Shown here: piece by piece, positions 1 to 11,277 of the stretch
Layout: every line of letters begins with the position of its first letter
Position numbering within the stretch: position 1 is the stretch's first letter
NCBI GenBank assembly: GCA_037157565.1
Contig: JAZHRO010000055.1
Coordinates: 39,897,001-39,961,000 of the forward strand
Direction of reading: 5' to 3'
Length of the DNA stretch: 64,000 nucleotides
DNA from: Thalassia testudinum
Taxonomy: Eukaryota; Streptophyta; Magnoliopsida; Alismatales; Hydrocharitaceae
Notes under the pieces: model-generated
Told to the model about the DNA's origin: nothing
Database searches by the model: none
What the model saw: the letters and a program-made list of their open reading frames with translations, nothing else
Position numbers and translations under genes: made by a program

Positions 1-871
1 TTGGAGCTCTCTACTTTAGATTAGGATCCGAAATGGTGTTCAAACAGTGGGGCATCTTCTAGTGATTACTCCTTCCAAATTTGGCATGAATTGGTTGCTG
101 ATTGAAGGAGAATTAGTGTTTGAAGTTCTCGAACCTTGGGTTTAGGTTTGTCTTCAGGCGAAGGAGAGAGAAAAGGCGACAGGGGCTTAGTTGTGAAGAA
201 GATGAGAACTTAGGGGCCTGGTTGAAAGGAAAATATAAGAGCTAAGGGAGTTTAAAGATTAGAGATCTAGGGACTAAATTGCAAACTAGGTTAAGATGGA
301 CTCTGATTCGGTCTAAATTTTGGTGTCAATCTAATTTGGACCTAAGGAATCTAATGGTGAACTTAGATTTGAGTTTTGATCACGTTTGAATGGGTAAATT
401 TCATAGGATCCCAAATCAAGGAAAATTCCTATCTAAATCTCTATCTAGGTCAAAATGGGTTTAGATGGTCAAACTAAAGGTACCAAACCTCATAGAATAT
501 TTTTCCATGAATTATAGGAGGTTTAGATAGATTTTATCTTGACAAAAACCCTTTCAATTTAAGTACGATTGATAATTAGGGTTTTTAATGATATTTTGAT
601 CCTCGAAATGTGTGAAACTTTGATTCAATCAGTGTAAGCCCACTTCTTGGTCTTTTATGTTCATTGGACCTTTAATTAACCCCTAAGTAACCCCGTGGTT
701 AATATGAATTTGTGATGTGCTATTAAAACAACAAAATTAACCCTTCTTTCTTGTCTTCTTCTCAAATCAAATCAGTGAGGAATTATGGTCCTCATATAAT
801 CATTTAAGAGCATTTATCATTTGATTCTGACTAATTCAAGTTAGTTATGACGAATGATGGTGTTACCATCA
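1..871 (-). repeat. LTR fragment of family F (copy F1), cut by the window edge
   Basis: Read on the minus strand, the block begins at 871 with the hairpin TGATGG-TAACA-CCATCA. The same terminus occurs in the F-family LTRs that begin at 42398 (minus) and 52884 (plus). The body matches 41400-42398 in order, for example around 280-480 and 41860-42010. No coding capacity is visible. The left part lies outside the window, so neither length nor solo status is known. The bases after the terminus (872-876, CCTAC) would be one copy of its target duplication. Confidence 0.75.
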
Positions 872-966
872 CCTACTACTGGGCATTAGGGGCCAGACTT
901 TGCTGTGAAGCTCTTGCTAGAATGGACTAACCCACAAGTTGAGATACCTCCCATGCTAGTGAGGTA
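872..966. other. unassigned 95-bp spacer
   Basis: A short segment between the F1 terminus and the degenerate LTR-like block. I found no reading frame, repeat or recognisable element sequence in it. It may be interior or host-element sequence of the layer that F1 inserted into. Confidence 0.3.
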
Positions 967-2460
967 TGTGACATTGGAAAACACATTTAGATAATTCGTT
1001 CATTGTAGCATGCATTTACGACATCAATTTTAAATGAATATAGATGGTGAGTCTAAGTGTCGAACATACGGAGGCACGGCATTGGATCAATTAATCGCTT
1101 ATTGACACAAGATATTTTATTCCGTGTGCTTGTGAAGAGAGAAGGAAGAGAGAGAAAGTCAAAATCCATGGTAGAATACGAGTTGTAATTCTATATCCAA
1201 GAAGATAAGTACCAGGAAAAACTATTTCAACACAAGCATATAGAAAAGAAGCCGAATTCAAAATGCATGAAAAGAATATCAAACACAAGGGAAATGATTA
1301 CTTATAAGAATCGTTTTGCAAACGTCATAGAGACATGCCTGAATAAAGTGCAAAAATATGAGCTAAAGAGGACTAAAAACTAATTGCTAAAATGGGGCGT
1401 CGAGGCAACCACGGTGGTGGAGAGACTTTCATCGACGGCTCGACAACATCGGGACCTTGCTTTGAGCTTTATGGATGTGGGAGTATGCTTGGTAGAATCT
1501 AGGAAGAGAGATGACCATGAATGGAGGGGTGTAGGCCTCTTTATAGGGGAGGAGAGGTGGCCAAAACAGGTATTGAACAATTAGCGGCAACAAGGATGTC
1601 GCTGTAGCCCAACCATAAGCGTTGCTAAAGCCCAGCTCACACACCCATTGGCGCTCACGCTCGCACAGCTGCCATCTCATATGATCCATGTGCTCGCGTT
1701 GCTGACCATCCGATGGGAAACCAAGGGCTGAGATCATGCCTAACCGTGTGCTTAGGATCGCACCCTGCCCCCGCATACAATCGCGCACGCGATCACACAT
1801 GGGATCACGCATATGCGTATCATGCATCGTGTACTCCAGAGCCGCCACGTCACCCCTATCGTCGTTGTCCGCTTCCGCATCAACAACTGAATTTCACTCG
1901 CACACGTGATAGCAAATCAAATTCACACGTAGGGCTTTGAACTTGCAGTGTGGATTTGAGAGCGCTCTTCTCAACCGTTGGGCCACATATACAGATTGTC
2001 GTGTGGATGAGTTACTGGTCGCACGTTTCCCACCGTTGGATGAGGATTGTATGGTTCAGATCTCGTGTGCTCGTGATGAGGAGAGGCTACGGGCATTGAT
2101 GGAGGGTGGAGCAAATGCCATGTGGCACAATGAGGGCTATTGATCATCAGACCAACTATCAGAACTTGTGGCTCTTGTTGTGGGAGCTACGAAAGTCAGA
2201 TTGAGGTGATTTTGAGTCCGTTGGACTCTGTTCGTTGATTTGGATCCATCTGTATGGTGTGATTGCTCATCTAAGACCTGTTTCAATATGCACTTGTATA
2301 CCATGCCATTAAAGATTAATTCTAAGCAATCTTAACATAAAATACTGTAGAATGCATGCAATGCTCCCAAACCCACTGTATCGTGATATTTATGCTCATA
2401 TGTTCTTGAAGTTGACTCTAATTGATGTAATTAATGCTATTATTTGTAGAGTCATTAGTA
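967..2460 (-). repeat. degenerate LTR-like remnant (O), probably Athila-like
   Basis: The block has the layout of the minus-strand B LTR at 11278-13008. Near its left end is a gtcgaacatacggagg motif like the tcgaacacagggagg of the B LTR. A TATA-like TATAAA (minus, about 1540-1545) lies in a comparable place. A GC-rich centre full of gcgc/cacg words and an AT-rich right end follow. Similarity is patchy and both boundaries are approximate; no convincing target duplication was found. Short open frames here are uncharacteristic of any protein and are treated as chance. A broken LTR of another family is possible. Confidence 0.4.
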
Positions 2461-2859
2461 TGTTGGGTTAGGTCATACCTCCTCTTCTAACATCCCTGGG
2501 TCCAATCGTGGTAGAAGACCCTCCTCCTGGGTTCCCAATCAGCATCCCTTTGAAACTAGTTCGTGTCCTCATAAGTCATTGCTACCTCAAAGACTCTAGA
2601 TAAGGTAGGTAACTTCAAAGGTTTCTCATACCCCTAAATCGATGACCTCAAACTCTTGATGAACTTAAACAGCTTCTCCCCTATAGTGCTACAGATGAAG
2701 GTGTGAAATAGGAGAGCTTAAGGAACCTGATGCAGATTGTGAAACCCTCGTATCCTCTGATCCTTCTACATCCGAGGGTAGTACTACTCATAGAAGAGAT
2801 CCACAAACTACTCCCAAGTAATCTCTCTATCCTCCAACTCTCAAATAGCTCGCCACCAT
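2461..2859 (-). pseudogene. gag: gag of chromovirus H, C-terminal part
   Basis: The minus strand shows the second half of a Ty3/gypsy chromovirus (Del/Tekay type) capsid domain. A tryptophan pair next to the A insertion is followed by ITWE and YYPR segments and then a FHNLHQ-like segment, in the order usual for this family. At least three in-frame stops interrupt it, so it is dead. The first half of the same gene lies at 25744-26306 beyond element A; the 5-bp ACCAT duplication at 2855-2859 and 25744-25748 marks where the gene was split. Towards 2461 similarity fades into unassigned sequence. Confidence 0.75.
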
Positions 2860-4115
2860 TGATTGCACAGCAATCATAGGTCTCAGCACACACTGTCCAA
2901 TTAGACTCAGTGAGAGTCCAATTAACCTAGACCTGACTTAATTGAGTTAGTTTACTCTCAATTAGGTTTCCACAAACCCAATTAAACTTGTATTAAGTTT
3001 AATTGCACTTTACCTTAGTGAATTAGGGTTTGCAACCCTAATTTGAGCACTAACCTAGACCTAAACCCATTAGAACCTATCCTAACCCACTTAACCACTT
3101 AGGGCACGACCACACACACACCCATTCACACACTCCAACACCATCTAGAGTATTCTAGGACCTTCCAAAGGTGGCCCACCTTGGTTGCCAAAAATAGCAA
3201 CCAAGGATGAGTCTTCTCTTAGATCCACTTTTGGTGGAACTAAGAACAACCCTCTCTCTCTTCTTGGATGGCCACACTTGGAGCTCTCTCTAGAGAGTTC
3301 CACACTTCTCTAGAGAGTCTCCCTTAGACCTAAGGGGTAGCCATTTGCACCCATCCACTCTTGGCTCCATTTTAGCTTAGCTTCATTCCACCTCCACTCC
3401 ACCTTCACGAGTAGCTTCACCAAGGCCACCACCATCTCCACGCCAAGATGTTGGATCACCTCCTCAACCTCTCTCCAAGGGCCAGCCTAAGCACCATTGA
3501 CCGCCCCTCCTTCTCCTCTCAACCAAGTGAAAGGCCATCGGAGCCCACCTCTGAATGCCCTTAGTTCTGATAGATTAGATTATAGTTCTTCATAGTTTTG
3601 CTGCTTTATTTACTGCTTAATAATGTAGCTCTAAATTCTCCCCTAATGATGCATACATAATCCCCCCTTAGATTCATGTATGCGATCAATTTCTGTTAGC
3701 TAGATTTATGTTTTCAAGCATTCCTCTACAAGCTTTTCATGAGCTTTATGTTGCAAACACCATCATGAATCAATGAAAATCTTTCTATATATATATATAT
3801 ATATATCTATTTGTGAAAATCACCATGAGCCTTGTTGCAATATTTTTGTGTGATTGAATTTGCATGTTTTAAATTCTGATATTCTGGCAACTAAGCATGT
3901 CATGCATAAATACGAACTTAGCATAAATCAACATGCGATCTTGAATAAGTAGAGCAAGAGAGATCAATTTCAAATCTGCATTTCCATAAACACCTCCCAA
4001 AGATGAACGACCAGGACTCAAATCTCATTATCTTAGAAATTATTTTTGTTGATCGTATTTTGCAACTGTACTACGATGCATTTCTTATAAAAAACGTGAT
4101 TTACGATACCCAACA
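2860..4115 (+). repeat. 5' LTR of A, internally deleted
   Basis: It starts with TGATTGCACAGCAATCA (perfect 7-bp stem) and ends CCCAACA. It is 1256 bp against 2251 bp for the 3' LTR. About 910 bp are missing after position 2880, joined at a short TCT overlap, which removes the whole GACGTC array. A 12-bp deletion near 3327 removes the TATA box. The 79-bp duplication of the 3' LTR is also absent. A (TA)n run lies at about 3786-3806. As the upstream LTR it should have carried the promoter, so these losses fit a silent element. Confidence 0.9.
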
Positions 4116-4118
4116 AAA

Positions 4119-4136
4119 TGGTGCCGTTGCCAGGGA
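4119..4136 (+). other. primer binding site of A, tRNA-Asp type
   Basis: Three bases after the LTR end lies an 18-mer that differs at two positions from the complement of the plant tRNA-Asp 3' end (TGGCGCCGTTGCCGGGGA). Athila-type elements use this tRNA. It fixes the plus-strand orientation of A. Confidence 0.85.
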
Positions 4137-5238
4137 GGCAACGTCATTTTTTATTTCGATCTCTTGAATTATCACTGATAAATCTTCCTCTGCTTGTCTG
4201 TTGGATGTGCAAGAAAGCAGGAAAAACGGGATCTACGCACACATCGGGCGTAGAAAAATCATTAGGTGCACATCTCTTCTTAGATTAGGATTTCCTTTTT
4301 TTGAACCCTAGGTCAGATTTCATTCTAGCAATTTCATTTGAAAAAAAAATGCCTATTTATTTTCGTGAAAAAAAAAATTAAAAAAGTCTAGGTAGTTAGA
4401 TTAGGTCTCCATTTGTATCTTAAGTTAGTTTACTCGAAACAAAAAAAAGAAAATTTTTTTTTGAAAAAAAATATTTTCCTTAAAATAAAATTTAAAAGTT
4501 AAAAAAAAAATTTATTTTGGTGGAAAGTTTGAATTTCAAATTCAAATACCTTTTCAAAAGCTTCTCCACCACCCACTGATTTTCGGTTGAGCTTCAAATT
4601 CTGATTTAAAAATTCAATTCCTGAAATATTAATGAGAAAAAAATTCTGAAATTTGGGCTAGACCTTCATTTTTAAACCATATTTCAAACAGCATTTCCCA
4701 TTTGAAAAAATTTCTAGTGCAAAATTTTTAAAAATTCGTGAACTGGAAGGGTGTCAGACTGACATAGATTTGAAAATTTTCAAAGCTCAAAAAGCAATTT
4801 CGAGCAATCTGTGAATCTGTTTTGACTAAAAATGGTGTAGTTTGAAAGCTGATCTCATTGACTTTAATTCTCAAATTTTTCCCGAATTTGTGAAGGTCAT
4901 TTGATACTATTTCAATTTGAAAAATCGACCAGGGGTCACAATTCCAATTCTGACTCCCTGACATTCAAAAATTCTTAGAAATTCTATTGAAATAGTAAAA
5001 ATCACAAAAAAATATTATTTGAAAAGATAATTGAAAAAGAAATCTACTTGCAAAATTTCAATTTATTTGGATTCAAATTTTATCCAAAGAATTATTTGTG
5101 TTTCATTATTATGCTAAAATCTCAAAGAAAACCCTAGAATTGCCTGAACCCTATGTTATACCTTTAGGGTTACATTCTAGAGACTACATTTGGGCTAGCC
5201 TAGACTTAGTCAAGTCTAGTGTTTAGCTAGTGAGCTTG
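4137..5238 (+). other. untranslated leader of A, first part
   Basis: AT-rich and low-complexity sequence with many A and T runs and no sustained reading frame. This is the usual long leader between primer site and gag in Athila-like elements. It is broken at 5239 by the inverted solo LTR and resumes at 7361. Confidence 0.7.
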
Positions 5239-5243
5239 GTCAC

Positions 5244-7360
5244 TGTTGTGAAACGTAAAGTGCATTTTTGATAAGAAAAAGCATCGTAGTATAGTGCGTA
5301 ATACGATCAAACAAAAATATTTATGAAGGTAACGAGACTTGAGTCCCGGTCGTTCGTCTCTGGGAGACGTTTATGGAAATGAAGATTTGAAATTGACCTC
5401 TTTCTCTCTACTTGCTTAAAATCTCATGCCGATTTATGGTGATTTACGTATTGATGTACGACATGCTAGTTGCCAAAAGATAGTAATTCAGACATACAAC
5501 TTCAATCACACCAAAAGATGATAACTAGGCACATGGTGATTTTCAACATATATATTTATATATATATAAGATGATGATGATATCAGAATTGCAGAGCACA
5601 AGTAGAGAAATGCTTGTATAGAGAAATAAAACTACTCGCTACCAGAAAACGACTGCATACATGAATTTATGGGAGGATTTTGCATGCATCATTGGGGGAA
5701 AAGTAAGGAACTGCACTATTAAGTAGTAAATAGAGCATGTAAATCTAAGAAGAACTATAATCAAATCTAGCAGAAATAAGGGCATTCGGGGGTGGCTCCG
5801 ATGGCCTTTGAGTTGGTTGAGAGGAGGAGGGGTGGCCAATGGTGCTTAGGCCGACCCTTGGAGAGAGGTTGGAGAAGTGATCCAACATCTTGGCATGGAG
5901 GTGATGGTGGCCATGGTGAAGCTACTCGTGGACATGGAGGTGGAGTGGATGAGGAATGAAACTAAGCTAAATGGAACTAAGAGTGGATGGGTGCAAATGG
6001 CCACCCCTTAGGTCTCTAGAGAATTATGGAATTCTCTAGAGAGGCCTATGGTGGGTGCTCATGAGAGAGTGAGAGAGAGAGGATGGATGGTGGTTTTTAG
6101 ATCCACCAAATGTAGATCTAAAAATTGAATGGCTCTTGGTTGCTAAGTTTAGCAACCAAGGCAACAACACATGGTAGAGAGTTCTAGAGAACTCTAGGCT
6201 AGGTATTTTCGTGTGGATGATGTGTGTAGGTGTGTGTGGGTGTGTGTGGGTCAAAACTTAGGTGGCTAGGTTCATTAGGTTAGGTTCTAGTGGGTTTAGG
6301 TCAAGGTAGGTCTCAAATTAGGGTTGTAAACCCTAATTCACTAAGGTAAAGTGCAATTAAACTTAATTGGGTGTGTGAAAACTTAATTGAGAGTAAAATA
6401 ACTCAATTAAGTCAGGTATAGGTCAATTGGACTCTCACTGAGTCCAATTGGACAGTGTGTGTTAAGATCAGGGCTCAGTTGGACTCAATGAGTCTAATTG
6501 AATAGACTGAAGAGATGGACCATGATCCAAGTCAATTAGGTTTAGTGAGGACTTAATTAGGTCCTTAGGAAGGTCTAGAGGTGATGTACTAGGGTTAGGG
6601 CACCTTAATTTAGGTTCCTATAGGGTTGGAATTGGGTTTAGGGACCTAGAAATCCAAGATCAAGGCTTGAATTCCAAAATAAGAACTGGAGGACAGTATC
6701 AGACGTCTAATAAAGTTGTTAGATGTCTTATAGTGAAAAATCAGAAGTCCAGACTTCAAGTCTGGACGTCTAATCAGAGTTAGGAAGGATTCTAGGTTCT
6801 GTCTTGGGTATTCTACAGAAATTGTACGTCCAATAACACTACAGAAGTGGGTTTAAGGTGTGCGGGAGTTGGCTAAGGGTTCTGGACGTCCTATAACTTA
6901 TCTGGACATCCAGATAGAGGCTAGAATTAGGGTGTGGTGACTTAATCTAAGGGTGGCTAAGGCTTGAGGAAGCTTCTAGGCTATCCTAAGGCTAGGATGG
7001 ACCTAAGTTCTTCACAATTTATTGTTTTATTCCTACTTAATAGAATAGCATACCTTAACTCCCTTACATTATTATCTACTCCATTTAATCTAGGTCTTCC
7101 ACTCCAGCTCTGTTGCAACACTAGTTATTTTTTATTCTTCAAATCCAACTTTAAATCCAGCTTCAGATCTAGCTTCTAATCAGTTTATTACCTGCAATTG
7201 ACATAATGCACCTAATCAGTACATTATAGCATTATTTTATGCATAGCTAAAAGAAAGCAGTAAAGGTGCTAGTAATGCTTATGCATGCATGAATTACCCT
7301 AACTTATCTAAGTCCTAGCCTAATTTAGGTCAATTAAGACCTATGATTGTTGCGCAATCA
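5244..7360 (-). repeat. solo LTR of family A in reverse orientation (copy C)
   Basis: On the minus strand it starts at 7360 with TGATTG-CGCAA-CAATCA and ends at 5244 with ACAACA, colinear with 23493-25743. It is flanked by GTCAC (5239-5243) and ATCAC (7361-7365), a target duplication with one change. No internal sequence is attached, so it is a solo LTR left by LTR-LTR recombination. It lies inside the leader of a relative of itself. Its GACGTC array survives (6702-6910) with one pair lost. The TATA segment is deleted near 6010. Confidence 0.9.
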
Positions 7361-7772
7361 ATCACCTTGTGGACCACTCACCATAAACCCCAACTGAAGA
7401 AAAACGGGCTCAAATTAATTTTAAAACACGAAATCAACCAGAATTCGTTGTCATACTACTGGGTGTTTTCAACCTCTCTTGCCAAACCTGGTGACTAAGT
7501 CTGCGGGGTGGTGTCAAACGACCACGACTCGGGGGTAACGGAACTGAAGGCGTGAGCCGAAGGAAGAACCTTCCCCTTAGTCCTCTCGTAACCAGACTAG
7601 CTGAGTTAGCTTGAGAAGCAAGAATCACTTTCAGTCGGTTGCACGATGAATTTTTCTTCAGGAATTTGAACTTAAAATGAAAAATCTGGTGATCCGATCA
7701 TAAGGACCATCTGATTGACAGGGTCTTAGCCTTGTCTGGCTTGGCTACACCAAACCTGGGGTTGGGTGGTGT
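7361..7772 (+). other. untranslated leader of A, second part
   Basis: Continuation of the A leader after the solo LTR, up to the first gag-like frame. No ORF or structure of note is visible. Confidence 0.6.
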
Positions 7773-9875
7773 ATGCAAGGAAAGAGGTCACTCAGACCTC
7801 GACTGGTTGGACCTTGGGAGCCGCTCCCAAGGAGGCGAGTCACCTCGCCAGGATCATCTTCTCCCCCCACTTGTTCTACTCCCTTAGCCGCAATGGCTAA
7901 TCTTGGACCTGGACCTAGACCAGGTCAGGATGCAGGTAATCTGGACCCGATGGCTCATCTAGAGGCCCTAGTTGTTGAATCAGAGGAGCGGTATCAGCAG
8001 AGCATCGACCGTATCTTGACGACGCTTGACAGAATGCAGCATCCACTGCGAGGAGAACAACTTCAGGATTTCTATGATCCAACTACACCGATCATTGCAC
8101 CCTTAGTCCGAATTCCCGTAGGCAGAGACGCGTTTGAGCTCAAGCCTAAGGTGATTGGTTTGATCAATAGTCATTTCTATGGAAACTCAAGCGAAGATTC
8201 GTTCCAACACTTAGAAGACCTGAGTCGACTCACAGAAATGATTCAACCCAGGAATGTTGATCTTGGGATTGTTTTGATGAAGCTTTTCCCATTTTCTCTG
8301 AGGGGCAAAGCTTCATATTGGTTCAAGACCATCAGGAAGCCAATTGGAACATGGCCGGAATTACGATGTGAATTCCTGCAAAAGTTCTTCCCGATCGGTT
8401 GAACGAACGCAATGAGGTATGCGATCACAACTTTCTCCCAAGGAGCTGAAGAGAAGTTGCATGACGCCTGGGACCGATTTCACAACCCTCTTCAGAAATG
8501 CCCGCACCATGGTGTGCCCAGATGGCACCTAGCTCTGATCTTTTACCATGGGCTAGATGGCACACATCGGAATCTAGCCGATGCATCTAGTGGCGGGAAT
8601 TTCCTCGCGAAAGACGAGTACAGTGCATTTGAGTTGTTCGAATCTTTGACGGAGAACTCGATGAATGTCGAGTTCATGAACCAGTTCCAGCGGCCTGGTC
8701 AACAGTGGGTTGGTGTCCACGAGGCACACACTGAGTCTATCCGAGCCGACATGGATATCATCGTCAAGCAGCTGGATAGAATAAACTTAATCAAAAAAAA
8801 GATTGACCAAATTAATCAGGGTCAATCTGACCTGAACTCTGCTGCTCCAAGACCCTCCTATGCACCTCGAGCCCCTCCTGCTCGAGTTAATCTACTCACT
8901 TGGGATGCATCCTCTCCTTATTTACGAGATCCTGCATATTAGGATTCCGTAAACAATCTCGATCTGGCACCATATGACTAGGGTTACGCACCACTCACTA
9001 ACTATAATACATATCCCCTTGATGGATACATGTCTCAGACGTCTTCAGCCTACGAGGACATCAGCGCTATTCAAGGATACAGGCATAATAACCCATATTC
9101 AGAGACGCATAACCCTAGTTGGCATCAGCATCCGAACTTCTCCTGGTCTAGTAACTCACAGAGACCACATCAAGACCTACACTACCTGACCAGGAAATAT
9201 GGGAATGTGCAAAACACATACCCTAGGCAGCAGCCATTCCCGTCTCAGCAGCAGTAAACCCGTTCTATATACCAGCCCCTGCACCAAGCTGCCAGTCACC
9301 CTCCAAAGCGGGCTGACCCTCCGGAGGCACTGAAAGAGGAGCTACAAGAATCGATGAGGAAGTTTACGTAGGATAGCTTGCAGATAATGAAGGCAATGGC
9401 TGACCAAATACAGACTATACAGAACACGCAAAACCAGCTATTGCAGGAGCATAGGACTCAGGGAGCCTTGCCCACCCAAAGTGTCCCGAACCCTCAGTAT
9501 GTGCAGAACCAAGGCGCCTCGCCTAGGTTTCAAGCACCACACGGACAAGCACATGCCATATTACAGGCGCCTCCTACACCACCTGGTTACGCTCAAGGCC
9601 AGCCGCCTTTGATGTAGAACCCTACATACTCTGCCCCTTCCGCTCCCCCACCACCTCATGGACAGCAAGCCAATGCAAATGCTATCTCATTGAGGAGTGG
9701 AAGGAAGACATTAGACCCACCACATAAGCAGGCGGGTCCTAATTTTTCCCACCCTTCACCGCAGGCGAGTTCAACTCCATCTCAGGAGCCACCTACAGTA
9801 GATAAGGGTAAGAGGCCACTTGACCCTGAAATTCCCGTCCCTTTTCTCAAGGATCTGACGCGAAATGTAGTATAG
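7773..9875 (+). pseudogene. gag: gag of element A
   Basis: One reading frame can be followed from 7773 to 9875, broken by about seven in-frame stops, the first a TGA at 8400. A later Met at 7893 is a plausible true start, because residues before it look unconserved. The capsid region, about 100-330 residues in, has the Athila pattern: FELKP, then LFPFSLRGKASYWF, a W..L..EFLQKFFP stretch, and KCPHHG after the first stop. The C-terminal third is Gln/Pro-rich (QNTQNQLLQ and similar) and lacks a clear zinc knuckle. Most stops are Gln codons changed by C to T. Gag would package the element RNA in cytoplasmic particles; this copy cannot make it full length. Confidence 0.88.
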
Positions 9876-10031
9876 AAGAAGGACATGTGAAATTTTGAGG
9901 ACCTGAAGTCAATGTTCAAGGAAGTACATATTCAGGTCCCTTTCCTCAAGGTAATTGATCACATCCCCACTGTCGCTAGGTTCTTCAAGGACTATTGTAC
10001 CCTGAAGTGACAGCCTAGAATTGGGCGACAG

Positions 10032-10471
10032 GTGGTACTGTCAAAAGAGGCTAGCACCGTAATTCTAGTCGACTTACCGCCGAAAAGGAAAGACCCTGGT
10101 ACCCCACTCATATCCTTCTTCTTGCAGAATTCTCCATTTGATCGGGCCCTTCTAGATCTAGGTTCGTCCATCAACTTGACTCCCATTGCCGTATTTGATC
10201 GATTTCGATTCGGGGAGTTAAAGCCAACCTCGGTCACGATTCAGCTGGATGATAGATCAGTAAAAACACCAAGGGGGTGGTTGAGAACGTGATCGTAGAA
10301 GTCCACGGATTATGCTTTCCCGTAGACTTTTTCGTTCTCGATATGGAGGTTCCTCCTAATCTCCGAGATGCACCAATCATTTTGGGCCTCCCATTTCTAG
10401 CGACAGCCCGAGCAAACATTGACTATGCATCCGGGTGTATGGAGATAGCCCTAGGTAATGAGCGACTTTGA
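10032..10471 (+). pseudogene. pol: aspartic protease domain of A
   Basis: A retropepsin-like domain typical of Athila. It has KDPGTP near the start, the active-site segment ALLDLGSSIN (DLG where many families have DTG or DSG), a DRS segment, and a C-terminal ILGLPFLATARA box matching the usual ILGRPFL. The domain begins in the gag frame. Near 10270-10290, beside a run of five G, it shifts frame and continues in the frame used by the linker and RT. The protease would cut the Gag-Pol polyprotein. It is broken by the frameshift here. Confidence 0.85.
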
Positions 10472-11277
10472 CTTGACATATTTAGTGCATCAAGGAATTT
10501 TCACTGTGATCGCATAGAGGAGGATGCGGAAGATGAAGATTCGGCATACTGTGGTAACATTGGGCTCCTTTGTGGCGACCCAATGTCTCATTCGTCTGCA
10601 CTATCAGGGTTCTTGGACCTCGATCCACATGGGACTGAGACCACTACATTGCACATATCTCCCCGAGGATCCGATTGTTTAGGGTGTGTTTCTGACCACA
10701 GCACCCCTAAATCTAGCTATCCTAATCTATACACTACTGGATCGCCCTTGTTGTTACAAGAAGACATGACCACAGCTAACGGGTTTCCCGTTAACACAGT
10801 CACAACCGATTATCTCACAGGTAGCGAATCAGCAGGAATTCACACGCATCCGGATCATCAGATTCCCACCTTCGAGTCTACTCCTCCTATTCCCATTTCT
10901 GACTCTGACCCACCCGAGATTGAATTGAAGTCCTTACCTAACTCACTTAAGTATGTGTTCTTGGGCGAAAATGAGACATACCCGGTCATTATTAGTGCTC
11001 ACTTAACCCAAGAATAGGAGCATCAACTGATTTCGATTTTACAAGGCCATAGGGCTGCTATAGGGTGGAGCATTACTGATCTTCGCGGTATTCGCCCCTC
11101 ATATTGCACCCATCACATTTACATGAATGAGGGGGTGAAACCTTCGAGACAACCTCAAAGACGGCTAAACCCGAATATGCTAGAGGTTGTTAAGAAGGAG
11201 ATCCTCAAATGGCTGGATGTAGGTATTGTATACCCAATCTCTGACAGCCAATCGGTGAGTTCGATCTAGATAGTACC
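10472..11277 (+). pseudogene. pol: protease-RT linker and N-terminal RT segment of A
   Basis: An open stretch (10583-11017) in the shifted pol frame carries a poorly conserved Ser/Thr/Pro-rich linker. From about 11100 comes the start of the reverse transcriptase fingers: a YMNEG segment, then QPQRRLNPNM, then VGIVYPISDS, which is typical of Athila. The frame holds a stop near 11015 and another near 11270, where the family usually has Gln. At 11277 it is interrupted by element B and resumes at 18925. Confidence 0.83.

Noticed and set aside
1384..2143. Overlapping frames on both strands in the left LTR-like block
   Set aside because: They are short, mutually overlapping and without family motifs. 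GC-rich LTR composition explains them.
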